Shown here: positions 14,085 through 22,476 of the stretch, one piece after another
Position numbering within the stretch: position 1 is the stretch's first letter
Layout of the letters: each line of letters begins with the position of its first letter
DNA from: Pseudomonas neustonica
GTDB taxonomy: Bacteria > Pseudomonadota > Gammaproteobacteria > Pseudomonadales > Pseudomonadaceae
DNA length: 64,000 bases
Assembly: GCF_003797945.1 (NCBI RefSeq)
Contig: NZ_RKKU01000004.1
Location: 151,164-215,163 of the forward strand
Reading direction: 5' to 3'
Notes under the pieces: generated by a model
What the model was told of the DNA's origin: nothing
Database searches by the model: none
The model's input: the letters and a program-made list of their open reading frames with translations, nothing else
Program-made: the position numbers and the translations under genes

Positions 14085-14154
14085 GGGGGCGCTCCTATAA
14101 CAGAAGGCCATGCGTTGACTCGTTTGTCATGCGCATGGCAGCAGGTATGTTGTC

Positions 14155-14170
14155 AGCCCGTTTGCGGGCT
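14155..14170 (-). terminator. Hairpin after the OprD porin gene
   Basis: AGCCCG and CGGGCT flank a 4-base loop 13 bases behind the porin stop. There is no good T-run, so it may stabilise the porin mRNA 3' end or weakly terminate before the metallo-hydrolase gene. Confidence 0.35.
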
Positions 14171-14182
14171 GTCCAAGTTATC

Positions 14183-15427
14183 TCAGAGTGAGAAGGTGTA
14201 GCCGATAATAAAGCGGTTTTCATCCATGTCGCTGGCGAAGCTACTGCGGTAGGTCGCGTTGCGCCAGTGCAGGGATAGATTCTCCAATGGTCCGCTTTGT
14301 ATGGTGTAAGCCAGATCGGTGTTGCGCTCCCATTCACTGGCGTTGTCGCTGCCGCTGACGATGTTGATATTGTCGCCGTGGGTGTAGCGGTTCATCAGCT
14401 TCAGGCCCGGCAAGCCCAGATCGGCGAAACTGTAGTCATGGCGTACTTGCCAGCTGTGCTCACCACGATTGGCAAAGTCGTTGATCTGTACCAGGTGGAC
14501 CAGAAAGGGGTCGGTGCCCTGCAGGTAAGCGAAGCCGGTATTGCCATCCATCTGTTGGTAGCTGCTGGCCAGGCGATGCATGCCGGACTGCCAGGAGAGC
14601 GCCAGACTGGTCATGCGGTTGTCGACATTGCTGCGTCCGGCATCACTGCTGTCGGCGTAACGCAGGTTAGCATTCAGGCTGCCGCCACCCAGTGCCCGGC
14701 TATGGTTGAGGGTCAGGTAATGTTGGCGGTAGATGGAATCTAGCTCGCCGTAGTGATAGCTGGCGCGTGTATCAGGGCTGAAAGCATAAGTGGCGCCAGC
14801 AAAGTCAAAGGCGTTGCTCTGCTGTTTGCCGGTCACTATGACATTGCGCGCGCCGCCTTGTACGGGCTGCATGCTCTGATAGTCCGACGAATCGCGCAGA
14901 TTGATGGCATCAAAGCGGCCCAGGTCGAAGCTAAGGGCATCGTTGCCCTGGGCTTGCAGCCAGCCACCACGGAACGTTTGCGGCAACAGGCGGCTATCGT
15001 TATGCATGGCGACGGGCAAGGTGGGTATCAATGTGCCCAGGCGCAACACGTGTTCATCCAGTCTTAGTTTAGCGGTCAGCCCCAGCTCGCCGTATTCAGA
15101 CATGGCGCGCCCATCGCTGCGGTCACGCTTGAGCAAGCCTGTGCCAGTGCGATCAGGGCTGGAGTCCAGTTTGATGCCAAGCAGCCCGATGGCGTCCAGC
15201 CCGACGCCGACGCGGCCAGCGGTATAACCTGATTGCCAGTAGGCACGTACGCCCTGCGCCCACTCATCGGCCTTGCTCTGGGCCGCGCCGGATTGACGAA
15301 AGTCACGATTGAAGTAGAAATTACGCAGCTCGATACGACTCTCTGCATCCTGCAAAAAGTCGGCATGTGCCGGCAGAATCAATAGACCTGGCAGGGCTGT
15401 CAGTAGAGTGGCTTGTAGCAGTTTCAT
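14183..15427 (-). CDS. OprD-family outer-membrane porin
   Basis: Substrate-specific outer-membrane channel. The OprD family of Pseudomonas takes up carboxylates (OccK type) or basic amino acids (OccD type). The start at 15427 leaves an AAGAGA ribosome site eight bases upstream and gives 414 residues with a signal peptide (KLLQATLLTALPGLLILPAHA). The mature start DAESRIELRNFYFNRDFR and the C-terminal NRFIIGYTFSL, ending in an outer-membrane beta strand with a hydrophobic last residue, are typical of OprD. It is flanked by a permease and an acyl-CoA ligase in the same orientation, which suggests a carboxylic acid as substrate (inference). Confidence 0.93.
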   Translation of the reverse strand: MKLLQATLLTALPGLLILPAHADFLQDAESRIELRNFYFNRDFRQSGAAQSKADEWAQGVRAYWQSGYTAGRVGVGLDAIGLLGIKLDSSPDRTGTGLLKRDRSDGRAMSEYGELGLTAKLRLDEHVLRLGTLIPTLPVAMHNDSRLLPQTFRGGWLQAQGNDALSFDLGRFDAINLRDSSDYQSMQPVQGGARNVIVTGKQQSNAFDFAGATYAFSPDTRASYHYGELDSIYRQHYLTLNHSRALGGGSLNANLRYADSSDAGRSNVDNRMTSLALSWQSGMHRLASSYQQMDGNTGFAYLQGTDPFLVHLVQINDFANRGEHSWQVRHDYSFADLGLPGLKLMNRYTHGDNINIVSGSDNASEWERNTDLAYTIQSGPLENLSLHWRNATYRSSFASDMDENRFIIGYTFSL

Positions 15428-15455
15428 AGTGTTCATCTCTTGTTTTTATAGTTGA

Positions 15456-16832
15456 TCAGTCAGGGGTGTCGGCGTTTTTGCTCGGCATGTCCTTGACGCT
15501 GCGAAAGCGCAGGATGTGGGTGCGTTCGACCAGGATGTACAGCACGGCACCTGCTGCCAGCCCCCAGCCGGCGCCATACACGGCCAGGACGACGCCCATG
15601 GTGCCGGCAACGCCGCGCTCGGTATTGTTGTTGAGTTGCTCAAAGCCGACCATCAGGCAGATATAACCGGTCAGGACCAGAGTCAGCGACAGAGCAATGG
15701 GCAGCACAGGTTGAAAGAAGCTGACCAGCGGCAGCATGAACAACGCAAGGAAACCGGTGATCCAGAAGGTGCCTGCGCCGCTATAGATCGAGTCCATTGC
15801 CTTGCGGCCGTACTTGTAGCGCTCAGCCATGGTGGCGGCGACTGCGGTCCAGATTGGGCCGGCCAGCCCTGGATAGGGGGCGAAGAAGGCATGCAGCGCA
15901 TTACGCAACGCCGTCACCAGATGCGCTCGATCGATGTTGTTCTCGATGACTTCGTCTGGGCGCAGTTCGTCTGCGCGCTGCATCAGTGACTGACCCACGA
16001 TAATGTCACCGAAGGCAATTATGTAGGCAATAACCGCCGTTGGTGCCGCCAAGAGGAAAACCTTGGCGTCCGGGAAGCCAACATTGAATGGCAGGTAATT
16101 CCACATCTCGGCAAAGGCCGGCATGGTAATGCCCCAGCGCACATTCGGTACCTGATACTCGCCTACCGCAATGCCGACGATAATGGCGATCAACATGCCT
16201 GGCACCATGCCGTAGTTGACGATCTTGCGCATGAATGGGACGCGCTCGGTCAGCCCTTTGAAGGATACCGAGAACATCAGATACAGGCAGATCAAGGTGC
16301 CCAGGATCAAGGATATTGGTGTGTTGGCCAGGCGGCCGCCGGTCGATATTTCGCCCATCAGAGCGGCGATGCCGGCACCGATAACAATGCCGCCCTTCAT
16401 CGAGTTGGGCACGATGCGCACCATCACGCTACCGAGCCGGGTGATACCCAGTATCAGAAAGATCAGAAAGACCGTGAACTGCAGTGCGAACAGCGCCTGA
16501 ATAGCCTCTGGTCCCGGTGCGAAATCACCAAGAAACAGCAGCACAACAGGAATCGCCGGGGTGATCCAGCCCGGTACCATAGGCACCCCAAGCAGGGCCG
16601 GCAGCATGAAACCGATGCCGCAGACTACGACGTAGGCCAGCGCGACGTCGTAGGGCAGTCCGAGAAATTTTTCCAGTAGCGGGATCATGCCCAGGCTGAC
16701 CACAAACATGATCAGCGCCTGCAGCATTTCTGCGGTTTCCCAGCGATAGTGGACGAATGGCAAACGGATCTTGAACGGGCCACAGGGCCAGAAAGGTTGC
16801 TCTGCGCCGTCGGCGCGCTTGAAAATAGACAT
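15456..16832 (-). CDS. SLC23/NCS2-like permease, substrate unknown
   Basis: Integral membrane carrier of 458 residues with about 12-14 hydrophobic segments. The Met at 16832 follows a GGAG site by about seven bases; the longer frame from 16934 would run into the ligase gene and is rejected. The general layout and segments such as NSMKGGIVIGAGIAALMGE and the AYIIAFGDIIVGQSLMQR stretch recall the xanthine/uracil permease and SulP-like folds, but I cannot assign a nucleobase signature. It lies 79 bases behind the acyl-CoA ligase and 28 before the porin gene, so inner-membrane uptake of the same acid is the working idea. Confidence 0.7.
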   Translation of the reverse strand: MSIFKRADGAEQPFWPCGPFKIRLPFVHYRWETAEMLQALIMFVVSLGMIPLLEKFLGLPYDVALAYVVVCGIGFMLPALLGVPMVPGWITPAIPVVLLFLGDFAPGPEAIQALFALQFTVFLIFLILGITRLGSVMVRIVPNSMKGGIVIGAGIAALMGEISTGGRLANTPISLILGTLICLYLMFSVSFKGLTERVPFMRKIVNYGMVPGMLIAIIVGIAVGEYQVPNVRWGITMPAFAEMWNYLPFNVGFPDAKVFLLAAPTAVIAYIIAFGDIIVGQSLMQRADELRPDEVIENNIDRAHLVTALRNALHAFFAPYPGLAGPIWTAVAATMAERYKYGRKAMDSIYSGAGTFWITGFLALFMLPLVSFFQPVLPIALSLTLVLTGYICLMVGFEQLNNNTERGVAGTMGVVLAVYGAGWGLAAGAVLYILVERTHILRFRSVKDMPSKNADTPD

Positions 16833-16844
16833 GAAAGGCTCCGT

Positions 16845-16865
16845 CAGCCGGGCAATACCCGGCTG
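16845..16865 (-). other. Intercistronic hairpin before the permease ribosome site
   Basis: CAGCCGGG (16845-16852) and CCCGGCTG (16858-16865) form a perfect 8-bp stem with a 5-base loop, between the ligase stop and the permease ribosome site on the minus-strand mRNA. No T-tract. It could set a processing or stability boundary between the ligase and the membrane-protein genes. Confidence 0.5.
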
Positions 16866-16911
16866 CTTATTGTTGTTGTGAAACGGTTTTGTGGTGGTGC
16901 GGTGCTGTCGT

Positions 16912-18531
16912 CTAGAGCGCCTTGGCCCAGTCACGCAGCACGTACTTCTGGATCTTGCCGGTTGAGGTTTTCGGCAATTCGGTAAAGATCACGGTTTTGG
17001 GTGCTTTGAAGGCTGCCAGGTGCTCGCGGCAGAAGTTGATGATGTCCTCGTGTGAGATGTCGTGGCCGCGCTTGCGGGTTATGAAGGCGCAGGGTGTTTC
17101 TCCCCACTTTTCATCCGGACGGGCGACGACGGCCGCTTCCAGCACGGCAGGGTGTTTGTAGAGCGTATCCTCCACTTCGATGGTTGAGATGTTTTCGCCG
17201 CCGGAAATGATGATGTCCTTGAGACGGTCCTTGATCTGCACATAGCCGTTGGGGTGACAAACGGCCAGGTCGCCAGTGTGGAACCAGCCGCCCTCAAAGG
17301 CTTCTGCCGTGGCTTCCGGGTTTTTCAGGTAGCCTTTCATGACAGTGTTGCCGCGCATGAAGATCTCGCCGATGCTCTTACCGTCACGTGGCACTGGCTG
17401 CATTGTTTCCGGGTCACCTACCATCACGCCTTCCAGTGTTGGATAACGCACACCCTGATGGGACTTAAGGTCAGCACGCTCGTCCAGCGACAGGGCGTCC
17501 CACTCGCTGTGCCAGGCGCAGACTGTGACCGGGCCATAGACTTCGGTCAGGCCATAGGTATGGGTGATTTGGATACCCATGTCTTCAACCGCACCTATGA
17601 CCTTGGCCGGTGGAGCTGCGCCGGCGACCATTGCCTTGACTGGATGATCGATGGCGGCCTTGGCCGAGTCGGGCATGTTGGCCAGCGCATTCAGCACAAT
17701 CGGGGCGCCACACAGGTGAGTGACCTGATGCTCATGGATCAGGTTGAGAATCTTCTGTGGGTCGACCCGGCGCAGGAATACATGCACACCGGCCATGGCT
17801 GTGATGGTCCAGGGGTAGCACCAGCCGTTGCAGTGGAACATCGGCAGCGTCCACAGATAGACGGGGTGCAGGCCCATGGCCCATGTCATCTGATTGCCGA
17901 TGGCATTCAAATAGGCGCCCCGGTGGTGGTAAACCACACCCTTGGGGTTGCCGGTGGTGCCTGAGGTGTAATTCAGCGATATCGCATGCCATTCATCCGT
18001 CGGCCAGTGCCAGTCGTATTCGGGGTCGCCTTCGGCGAGAAAGGTCTCGTAGTCTAGCTCGCTGACCGGCTGGCCCTCACCGTATTCGGGATCGTCAACG
18101 TCGATGACCAGAATGGGCCGCTTGATCAGATCCAACGCCTTGCTGATGACCTCGTGAAACTCACGGTCGGTAATCAGCACCCGCGCTTCGCCGTGATTCA
18201 GCATGAAGGCGATGGCCTCGGCATCCAGACGTACGTTCAGGGTATTGAGTACCGCGCCAATCATGGGCACGCCAAAGTGAGCTTCAAGCATCGCCGGGAT
18301 GTTTGGCAGCATCACAGCAACCGTATCGCCACTGCGAATACCGCGCTCGTGCAGCGCTGAGGCAAGGCGTCGGCAGCGTTGATAGGTTTCCTGCCAGTCG
18401 CGGCGTATGGCGCCGTGGACGACCGCCGGGTAGTGTGGATAGACATGGGCCGTGCGCTCAATGAACGACAGCGGGGACAGGGCAATATGGTTCACGGGGG
18501 CCGGTGCGAGGCCTTCCTGGAAGATGCTCAT
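16912..18531 (-). CDS. Acyl-CoA ligase (AMP-binding family, short/medium-chain or methylmercaptopropionate-CoA ligase type)
   Basis: ANL-superfamily enzyme of 539 residues that activates a carboxylic acid to its CoA thioester through an acyl-adenylate. The P-loop YTSGTTGNPKGVVYHHRG, the A5 region THTYGLTEVYGP, the hinge/A8 region HTGDLAVCHPNGYVQIKDRLKD and the catalytic lysine region near the end (PKTSTGKIQKYVLRDW) are all present. Sequence style resembles the 3-methylmercaptopropionyl-CoA/butyryl-CoA ligase group, so short or branched acids are likely; this is from memory, not a search. It is transcribed away from the histidine kinase gene and is first in a run with permease, porin and metallo-hydrolase. 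Confidence 0.9.
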   Translation of the reverse strand: MSIFQEGLAPAPVNHIALSPLSFIERTAHVYPHYPAVVHGAIRRDWQETYQRCRRLASALHERGIRSGDTVAVMLPNIPAMLEAHFGVPMIGAVLNTLNVRLDAEAIAFMLNHGEARVLITDREFHEVISKALDLIKRPILVIDVDDPEYGEGQPVSELDYETFLAEGDPEYDWHWPTDEWHAISLNYTSGTTGNPKGVVYHHRGAYLNAIGNQMTWAMGLHPVYLWTLPMFHCNGWCYPWTITAMAGVHVFLRRVDPQKILNLIHEHQVTHLCGAPIVLNALANMPDSAKAAIDHPVKAMVAGAAPPAKVIGAVEDMGIQITHTYGLTEVYGPVTVCAWHSEWDALSLDERADLKSHQGVRYPTLEGVMVGDPETMQPVPRDGKSIGEIFMRGNTVMKGYLKNPEATAEAFEGGWFHTGDLAVCHPNGYVQIKDRLKDIIISGGENISTIEVEDTLYKHPAVLEAAVVARPDEKWGETPCAFITRKRGHDISHEDIINFCREHLAAFKAPKTVIFTELPKTSTGKIQKYVLRDWAKAL

Positions 18532-18594
18532 GGCAAAACCTTCTTGTAGTTGTCGGCTGTGCGCGGTGATGTACGATGCGCATGCGGTTCTTGA

Positions 18595-18679
18595 GATACC
18601 CAGTTTGGTGCGGTACGGGTATCCTGCTAGAGGTATTTATATACCAGTCAGAGTTAATATGGAATATACCCTAAGGTAT
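18595..18679. promoter_or_regulatory. Divergent control region with six GGTAT/ATACC half-sites
   Basis: Between the ligase (minus) and kinase (plus) genes, the pentamer GGTAT or its complement occurs at 18596, 18618, 18632, 18641, 18666 and 18675. They form three inverted pairs: a 7-bp dyad GATACCC/GGGTATC with 15-base spacer (18595-18623), GGTAT-N4-ATACC (18632-18645) and ATACC-N4-GGTAT (18666-18679). The centres of the last two are 34 bases apart, about three helical turns. This looks like a multi-site operator, most simply for the FixJ-type regulator encoded next door (inference). Confidence 0.6.
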
Positions 18680-18706
18680 TATGGTGTAATTACTATATGG
18701 TGATGC

Positions 18707-20137
18707 ATGGCTGAATCCCTACCCTCGTTGCGTGGTCTGCTGCAGGCGGACCCATTGCCGATGATGCTGGTCGCGGCGCAGGGCTTGCCGCTGTTTCGTA
18801 ACGCGGCGCTGAGCCGGTTGGCTGACGACGCCAGCGGCCTGGATGCCTGGCTGCCACCGAATCATCTGTCGCTGGTTAACTCGGCGCTGCAACAGCGGCG
18901 AGCCATCGAAGATGTGCATACCTGCTGCGGGGAGCGCCATTTGTTGTGGAGTTATATTCCGCTGGTCGAGACCGAACAGGTCTGGGTGCGTGGCCGGGAT
19001 GCAACGCAGTGGCTGCAGCATCAGGAGCAGGCGACTGTAGCGCGCCGTCTGTATCATTTGATTATTGAAAACACCACAGACCTGATCTCTCGGCATCGTC
19101 CGGACGGTCGCTTCATTGATGCTTCTCCGGCCTCCTGGACCTTGCTGGGGGTCTGGCCTGAGCAACTGCGCGGGCAGTTGCTTGATAGCCTCTTTCATCC
19201 GCAGGAGCGCGAGCAGTTGATCGCTCGTTTTCGTAATGCCCTGGAACAGGATGGCTATCTCACCTATACCTATCGCATCCGCCATCGTGATGGCCACTAC
19301 CTGTGGTTCGAGACCGCCAGCCGGGCGATTCGTGAAACCTACACCGGTGAAGTAGTCGAGGTCGTGAGCGTATCGCGAGACATCACCGAGCGGCTGCAAA
19401 GTGAAGAGCAGAACCGCCGACTGCAGGATGAACTGGCGCATGCTGCGCGCCTGGCGACGCTGGGCGAGTTGGCTTCAGGTATTGCCCACGAGATCAATCA
19501 GCCGCTGGCAGCCGTACTCAACTATGCGGGCGCCAGTCAGCGCTATTTGGCGCAACTTGAGAGTGACACACCAGAGGCGATCAAGATTGGCCAGGGCCTG
19601 GAACGCATTCAGCAGCACGCAGAACACGCCGCAGCGGTGATCCGGCGTTTGCGTGATTTTTTGCGTAAGGGGCAGCGACGTTTACAGCAGGTTAACGCCG
19701 GTCAGTTGGCCGCTCAGGCCGTTGGCTTGTGCGCTTGGGAGGCGGGGCAGTATCAGGTGCGTATCATTGAACAGATAGCCGATGAACTGCCGGACCTCAA
19801 CGTCGACCCGATTCTGCTGCAGCAGGTCTTGTTGAACCTGCTACGCAACGCTATTGATGCCAATCGAGAGAGTCATGGGGAGCGTGGCTCAGAGGTCCTT
19901 TTGCGTATCTCGTTGCATGGGCAGCAGGTTTGTATCGAAGTGATTGATCAGGGGCCCGGTGTCTCTGCCGAGGCCCGCGAGCGCTTATTTGTGCCTTTCT
20001 ACACCAGTAAGGAAGATGGCTTGGGCTTGGGGCTATCAATGAGTCAGGGTATCGTAGAGGGCTTTGGCGGCAGTCTGGAAGCCTTGCCTGCCGATACCGG
20101 CGGCCTCTGCCTGCAGTGCCTGCTTCCCGCCGGATAA
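18707..20137 (+). CDS. PAS-domain sensor histidine kinase, soluble, FixL-like
   Basis: Two-component sensor of 476 residues with no transmembrane segment, so it senses a cytoplasmic signal. An N-terminal PAS-like region (about 1-110) is followed by a PAS/PAC domain (about 115-230; RLYHLIIENTTDLISRH, then the PAC motif YRIRHRDGHYLWFE). The HisKA box LGELASGIAHEINQPL has the phospho-accepting His near residue 264. The ATPase domain has N (LLNLLRNAIDAN), G1 (VIDQGPGV) and G2 (DGLGLGLSM) boxes. The kinase core is of the FixL/DctB type. It is followed 26 bases on by its regulator gene. Confidence 0.93.
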   Translation: MAESLPSLRGLLQADPLPMMLVAAQGLPLFRNAALSRLADDASGLDAWLPPNHLSLVNSALQQRRAIEDVHTCCGERHLLWSYIPLVETEQVWVRGRDATQWLQHQEQATVARRLYHLIIENTTDLISRHRPDGRFIDASPASWTLLGVWPEQLRGQLLDSLFHPQEREQLIARFRNALEQDGYLTYTYRIRHRDGHYLWFETASRAIRETYTGEVVEVVSVSRDITERLQSEEQNRRLQDELAHAARLATLGELASGIAHEINQPLAAVLNYAGASQRYLAQLESDTPEAIKIGQGLERIQQHAEHAAAVIRRLRDFLRKGQRRLQQVNAGQLAAQAVGLCAWEAGQYQVRIIEQIADELPDLNVDPILLQQVLLNLLRNAIDANRESHGERGSEVLLRISLHGQQVCIEVIDQGPGVSAEARERLFVPFYTSKEDGLGLGLSMSQGIVEGFGGSLEALPADTGGLCLQCLLPAG

Positions 20138-20163
20138 ATTGATTTCGTTAACAGGGACAATCG

Positions 20164-20799
20164 ATGTCTGAGTACGCGCAACAACGGGTTTACGTCGTCG
20201 ACGATGATCAGGGCATGCTGGACTCTACGGTCTGGCTGTTCGAGTCGATCGGTTTGCAGGCGCAGCCTTTTACCAGCGGTCAGGCGTTTCTGGATGCCTG
20301 CGACGCTGCCGCGCCAGCCTGTGTGCTGCTTGATGTGCGCATGCCGGGCATGGGGGGGTTGGCGGTACAGGAAGCCATGCGTGAACGGGGTATTGAACTG
20401 CCGGTGATTTTCGTTAGCGCCCATGCCGACGTCCCTATCGTGGTACGCGCTTTTCGGGGTGGTGCGGTGGACTTCATCGAGAAGCCCTACAACGAGCAAT
20501 TGCTGCTCGATAGTGTGCAGCGAGCGCTCAGTCAGCGGCGGGTTTTTATTCATCCGCAGATACCTGCAGTACAGGCTCGCTTTGAGTCGCTGACGCCGCG
20601 CGAGAGCGATATCCTGCTACCGCTGGTTCAGGGCTTCAACAATCGAGAAATAGCCGAGCAGTTGGGTATCAGTGTGAAAACAGTGGATCTCTATCGCTCC
20701 CGCGTGATGAAGCGCATGCAGGCGGACAGTTTGCCGGCGTTGGTCGGCATGGTGATTGGATTAGGGTTAATTGATCCCTTCACGCAGCGCCTGATTTAG
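20164..20799 (+). CDS. FixJ-family response regulator (REC plus LuxR-type HTH)
   Basis: 211 residues. The receiver domain (about 8-125) has the acidic pair VDDD, the phospho-acceptor Asp in VLLDVRMPG, the conserved Ser/Thr in IFVSAHAD and Lys in EKPY. The C-terminal LuxR/FixJ HTH (about 145-205) reads LTPRESDILLPLVQGFNNREIAEQLGIS-like in pieces, with VKTVDLYRSRVMKRM as the recognition helix region. It partners with the kinase upstream. The nearest targets are the divergent acyl-CoA ligase, permease and porin genes, through the half-sites at 18595-18679. Confidence 0.93.
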   Translation: MSEYAQQRVYVVDDDQGMLDSTVWLFESIGLQAQPFTSGQAFLDACDAAAPACVLLDVRMPGMGGLAVQEAMRERGIELPVIFVSAHADVPIVVRAFRGGAVDFIEKPYNEQLLLDSVQRALSQRRVFIHPQIPAVQARFESLTPRESDILLPLVQGFNNREIAEQLGISVKTVDLYRSRVMKRMQADSLPALVGMVIGLGLIDPFTQRLI

Positions 20800-20892
20800 G
20801 CGTGCTGGCGGAGAGCGCGCATCACACTCAAGCATCAAGGTCATGGAAGAGGGTGGTGCTTATGGTGTGAATGGGTACTAATTTTCAGGCAT

Positions 20893-20931
20893 AAAAAAAC
20901 CGCTGAAGGGGTTAACCATTCAACGGTTTTT
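20893..20931 (-). terminator. Rho-independent terminator behind the initiator tRNA gene
   Basis: On the minus strand AACCGTTGAATGG can pair with CCCCTTCAGCGGTT around a TTAA loop, with T-runs on both sides. It ends the tRNA transcript and, read from the plus strand, could also end the two-component operon. Confidence 0.85.
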
Positions 20932-20935
20932 AACT

Positions 20936-21012
<77 letters not shown>

Positions 21013-21247
21013 TCTGTGGTGGCCATTCTACGCATAGAACATTTTCTGTCAAGCAATTGATGGGAAAAGATTTTTTATTGGGGTCTTGGCTTGATTTGCG
21101 TAGCAGGGCAGTGCGAATAATTGATGCCATAATGACATCTCTGCGCGTTTGTCTTACTCTTCGTCTCAGGCATGGGCGTTGTCTCATGCCTGAGATAAAA
21201 AATAAAAAACGGTTCAAGCCGCATAGCTACGGAAGGTACAAAAGCCA

Positions 21248-22429
21248 GTGGAAACCAGGAACGACATCTATCACTTGTCAGCTTGGCGCGGAGAGTTCAC
21301 CCATCCTGAAATCGAGCGCGGTTACCGCCAACATAACCAACTGACTTTTGCGCGCCATTTGCGTCGGTGCTTGGTTGTTTGGCTGGTGCTATTGCTGCTA
21401 TTCGGTCTGCTGGACTATCCGGCGCTGGGCGTCAGCACCGAGTTCGCGATAGTTGCCGGTTTGCGATTGGCGACTGCGGTATTGCTTCTGGCTTTATTCT
21501 TTCAGTTGAAAAGCAAACCTGAATTGGCAACCGAGGGCTACGCGGTCACTGCTATTGAGGTCTTTGGCTTTGTACTCTTCTTCTTTCTCTACTTCATTCG
21601 CCACGACATCGTCAGCTGGATTATCGGCGTGGTAGCGATGCTGATCATTAGCCTGTACGTATTTGTGTCAAACAGGGTTTACCTATCTACTCTGGCTGCC
21701 TGTTTTGGTATTGCCGGTATGCTTTATTCTGTCTGGCTGAATGGTTTCGGTGCTCCTGAGCTGATCGGCTTACTATTCATGCTGTCTTTGCCTACGGTGG
21801 TTGGCTTTTTTACCGCGCTGCGCCTGCAGACAGTGCAGCGTCAGCAGTATGCCCTGTTCAAGCAGGTCAGCTCGATCAATCGCAATCTGCAGAATGAGAT
21901 TAAGCAGCGTGAAGCCTTGGAAGCAGAGCTTAAGCGACAAGCCACCACTGATCCGTTAACCGGATTGCTCAATCGCCGTCAGTACGAAATGCTCTTTAAT
22001 CGAGAGCGCGAGCGTTGCACTCGGCAGGAAAAGCATATTTCCCTTTGTGTGGCAGACCTGGATTATTTCAAGCGCATTAATGATACCTACGGGCATGACG
22101 TCGGCGATCTGGCGTTGCGTCATGTCGCCGACCTGTTCAACCGCACGTTACGGCAGTCTGATGTGCTGGGGCGCTATGGTGGTGAGGAGTTTGTCTTGAT
22201 TCTGCCCGATACCGATCTCGATCAGGCGGCAGATGTGGTTAATCGGCTGCGAGAGGCGCTGCAGGCAAGCACACTGAAAATACCGTCAGGCGAGATCAGG
22301 TTGACCGCGACTTTCGGACTTGCCCAGGTTGCCGGCGCTGAAAAAAACATTGATAGCGTGATAAAGCGTGCTGACCGAGCCTTGTATGATGGCAAGGCTG
22401 CTGGCCGCAATCGGGTAATGACGGCCTGA
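21248..22429 (+). CDS. Membrane-bound diguanylate cyclase (GGDEF)
   Basis: Makes c-di-GMP from two GTP. 393 residues from a GTG with GGAAGG eleven bases upstream. The N-terminal half (about 40-200) has six hydrophobic helices forming a MASE-like sensor. A short coiled linker (about 205-235) leads to the GGDEF domain (about 236-392). The active site is GGEEF (RYGGEEFVLILP), and the substrate motif DLDYFKRINDTYGHDVGD is intact. No RxxD inhibitory site is obvious five residues before GGEEF (the context is QSDVLGRYGGEEF). It sits alone between the tRNA and dinB. Confidence 0.93.
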   Translation: METRNDIYHLSAWRGEFTHPEIERGYRQHNQLTFARHLRRCLVVWLVLLLLFGLLDYPALGVSTEFAIVAGLRLATAVLLLALFFQLKSKPELATEGYAVTAIEVFGFVLFFFLYFIRHDIVSWIIGVVAMLIISLYVFVSNRVYLSTLAACFGIAGMLYSVWLNGFGAPELIGLLFMLSLPTVVGFFTALRLQTVQRQQYALFKQVSSINRNLQNEIKQREALEAELKRQATTDPLTGLLNRRQYEMLFNRERERCTRQEKHISLCVADLDYFKRINDTYGHDVGDLALRHVADLFNRTLRQSDVLGRYGGEEFVLILPDTDLDQAADVVNRLREALQASTLKIPSGEIRLTATFGLAQVAGAEKNIDSVIKRADRALYDGKAAGRNRVMTA

Positions 22430-22476
22430 TCGGTTACACTGGCAGCCAATCAGTTATGGCCTGACCCGGTTCCCGC

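Noticed and set aside
17254..17964. 236-codon frame antisense to the acyl-CoA ligase
   Set aside because: The ligase core motifs lie on the other strand; this frame is a shadow.
18719..19441. 240-codon frame antisense to the histidine kinase
   Set aside because: Kinase motifs on the plus strand are complete; the antisense frame is Gln-rich without motifs.
22430..22476. LexA box ahead of dinB
   Set aside because: I looked for CTGT-N8-ACAG in the gap and did not find it.
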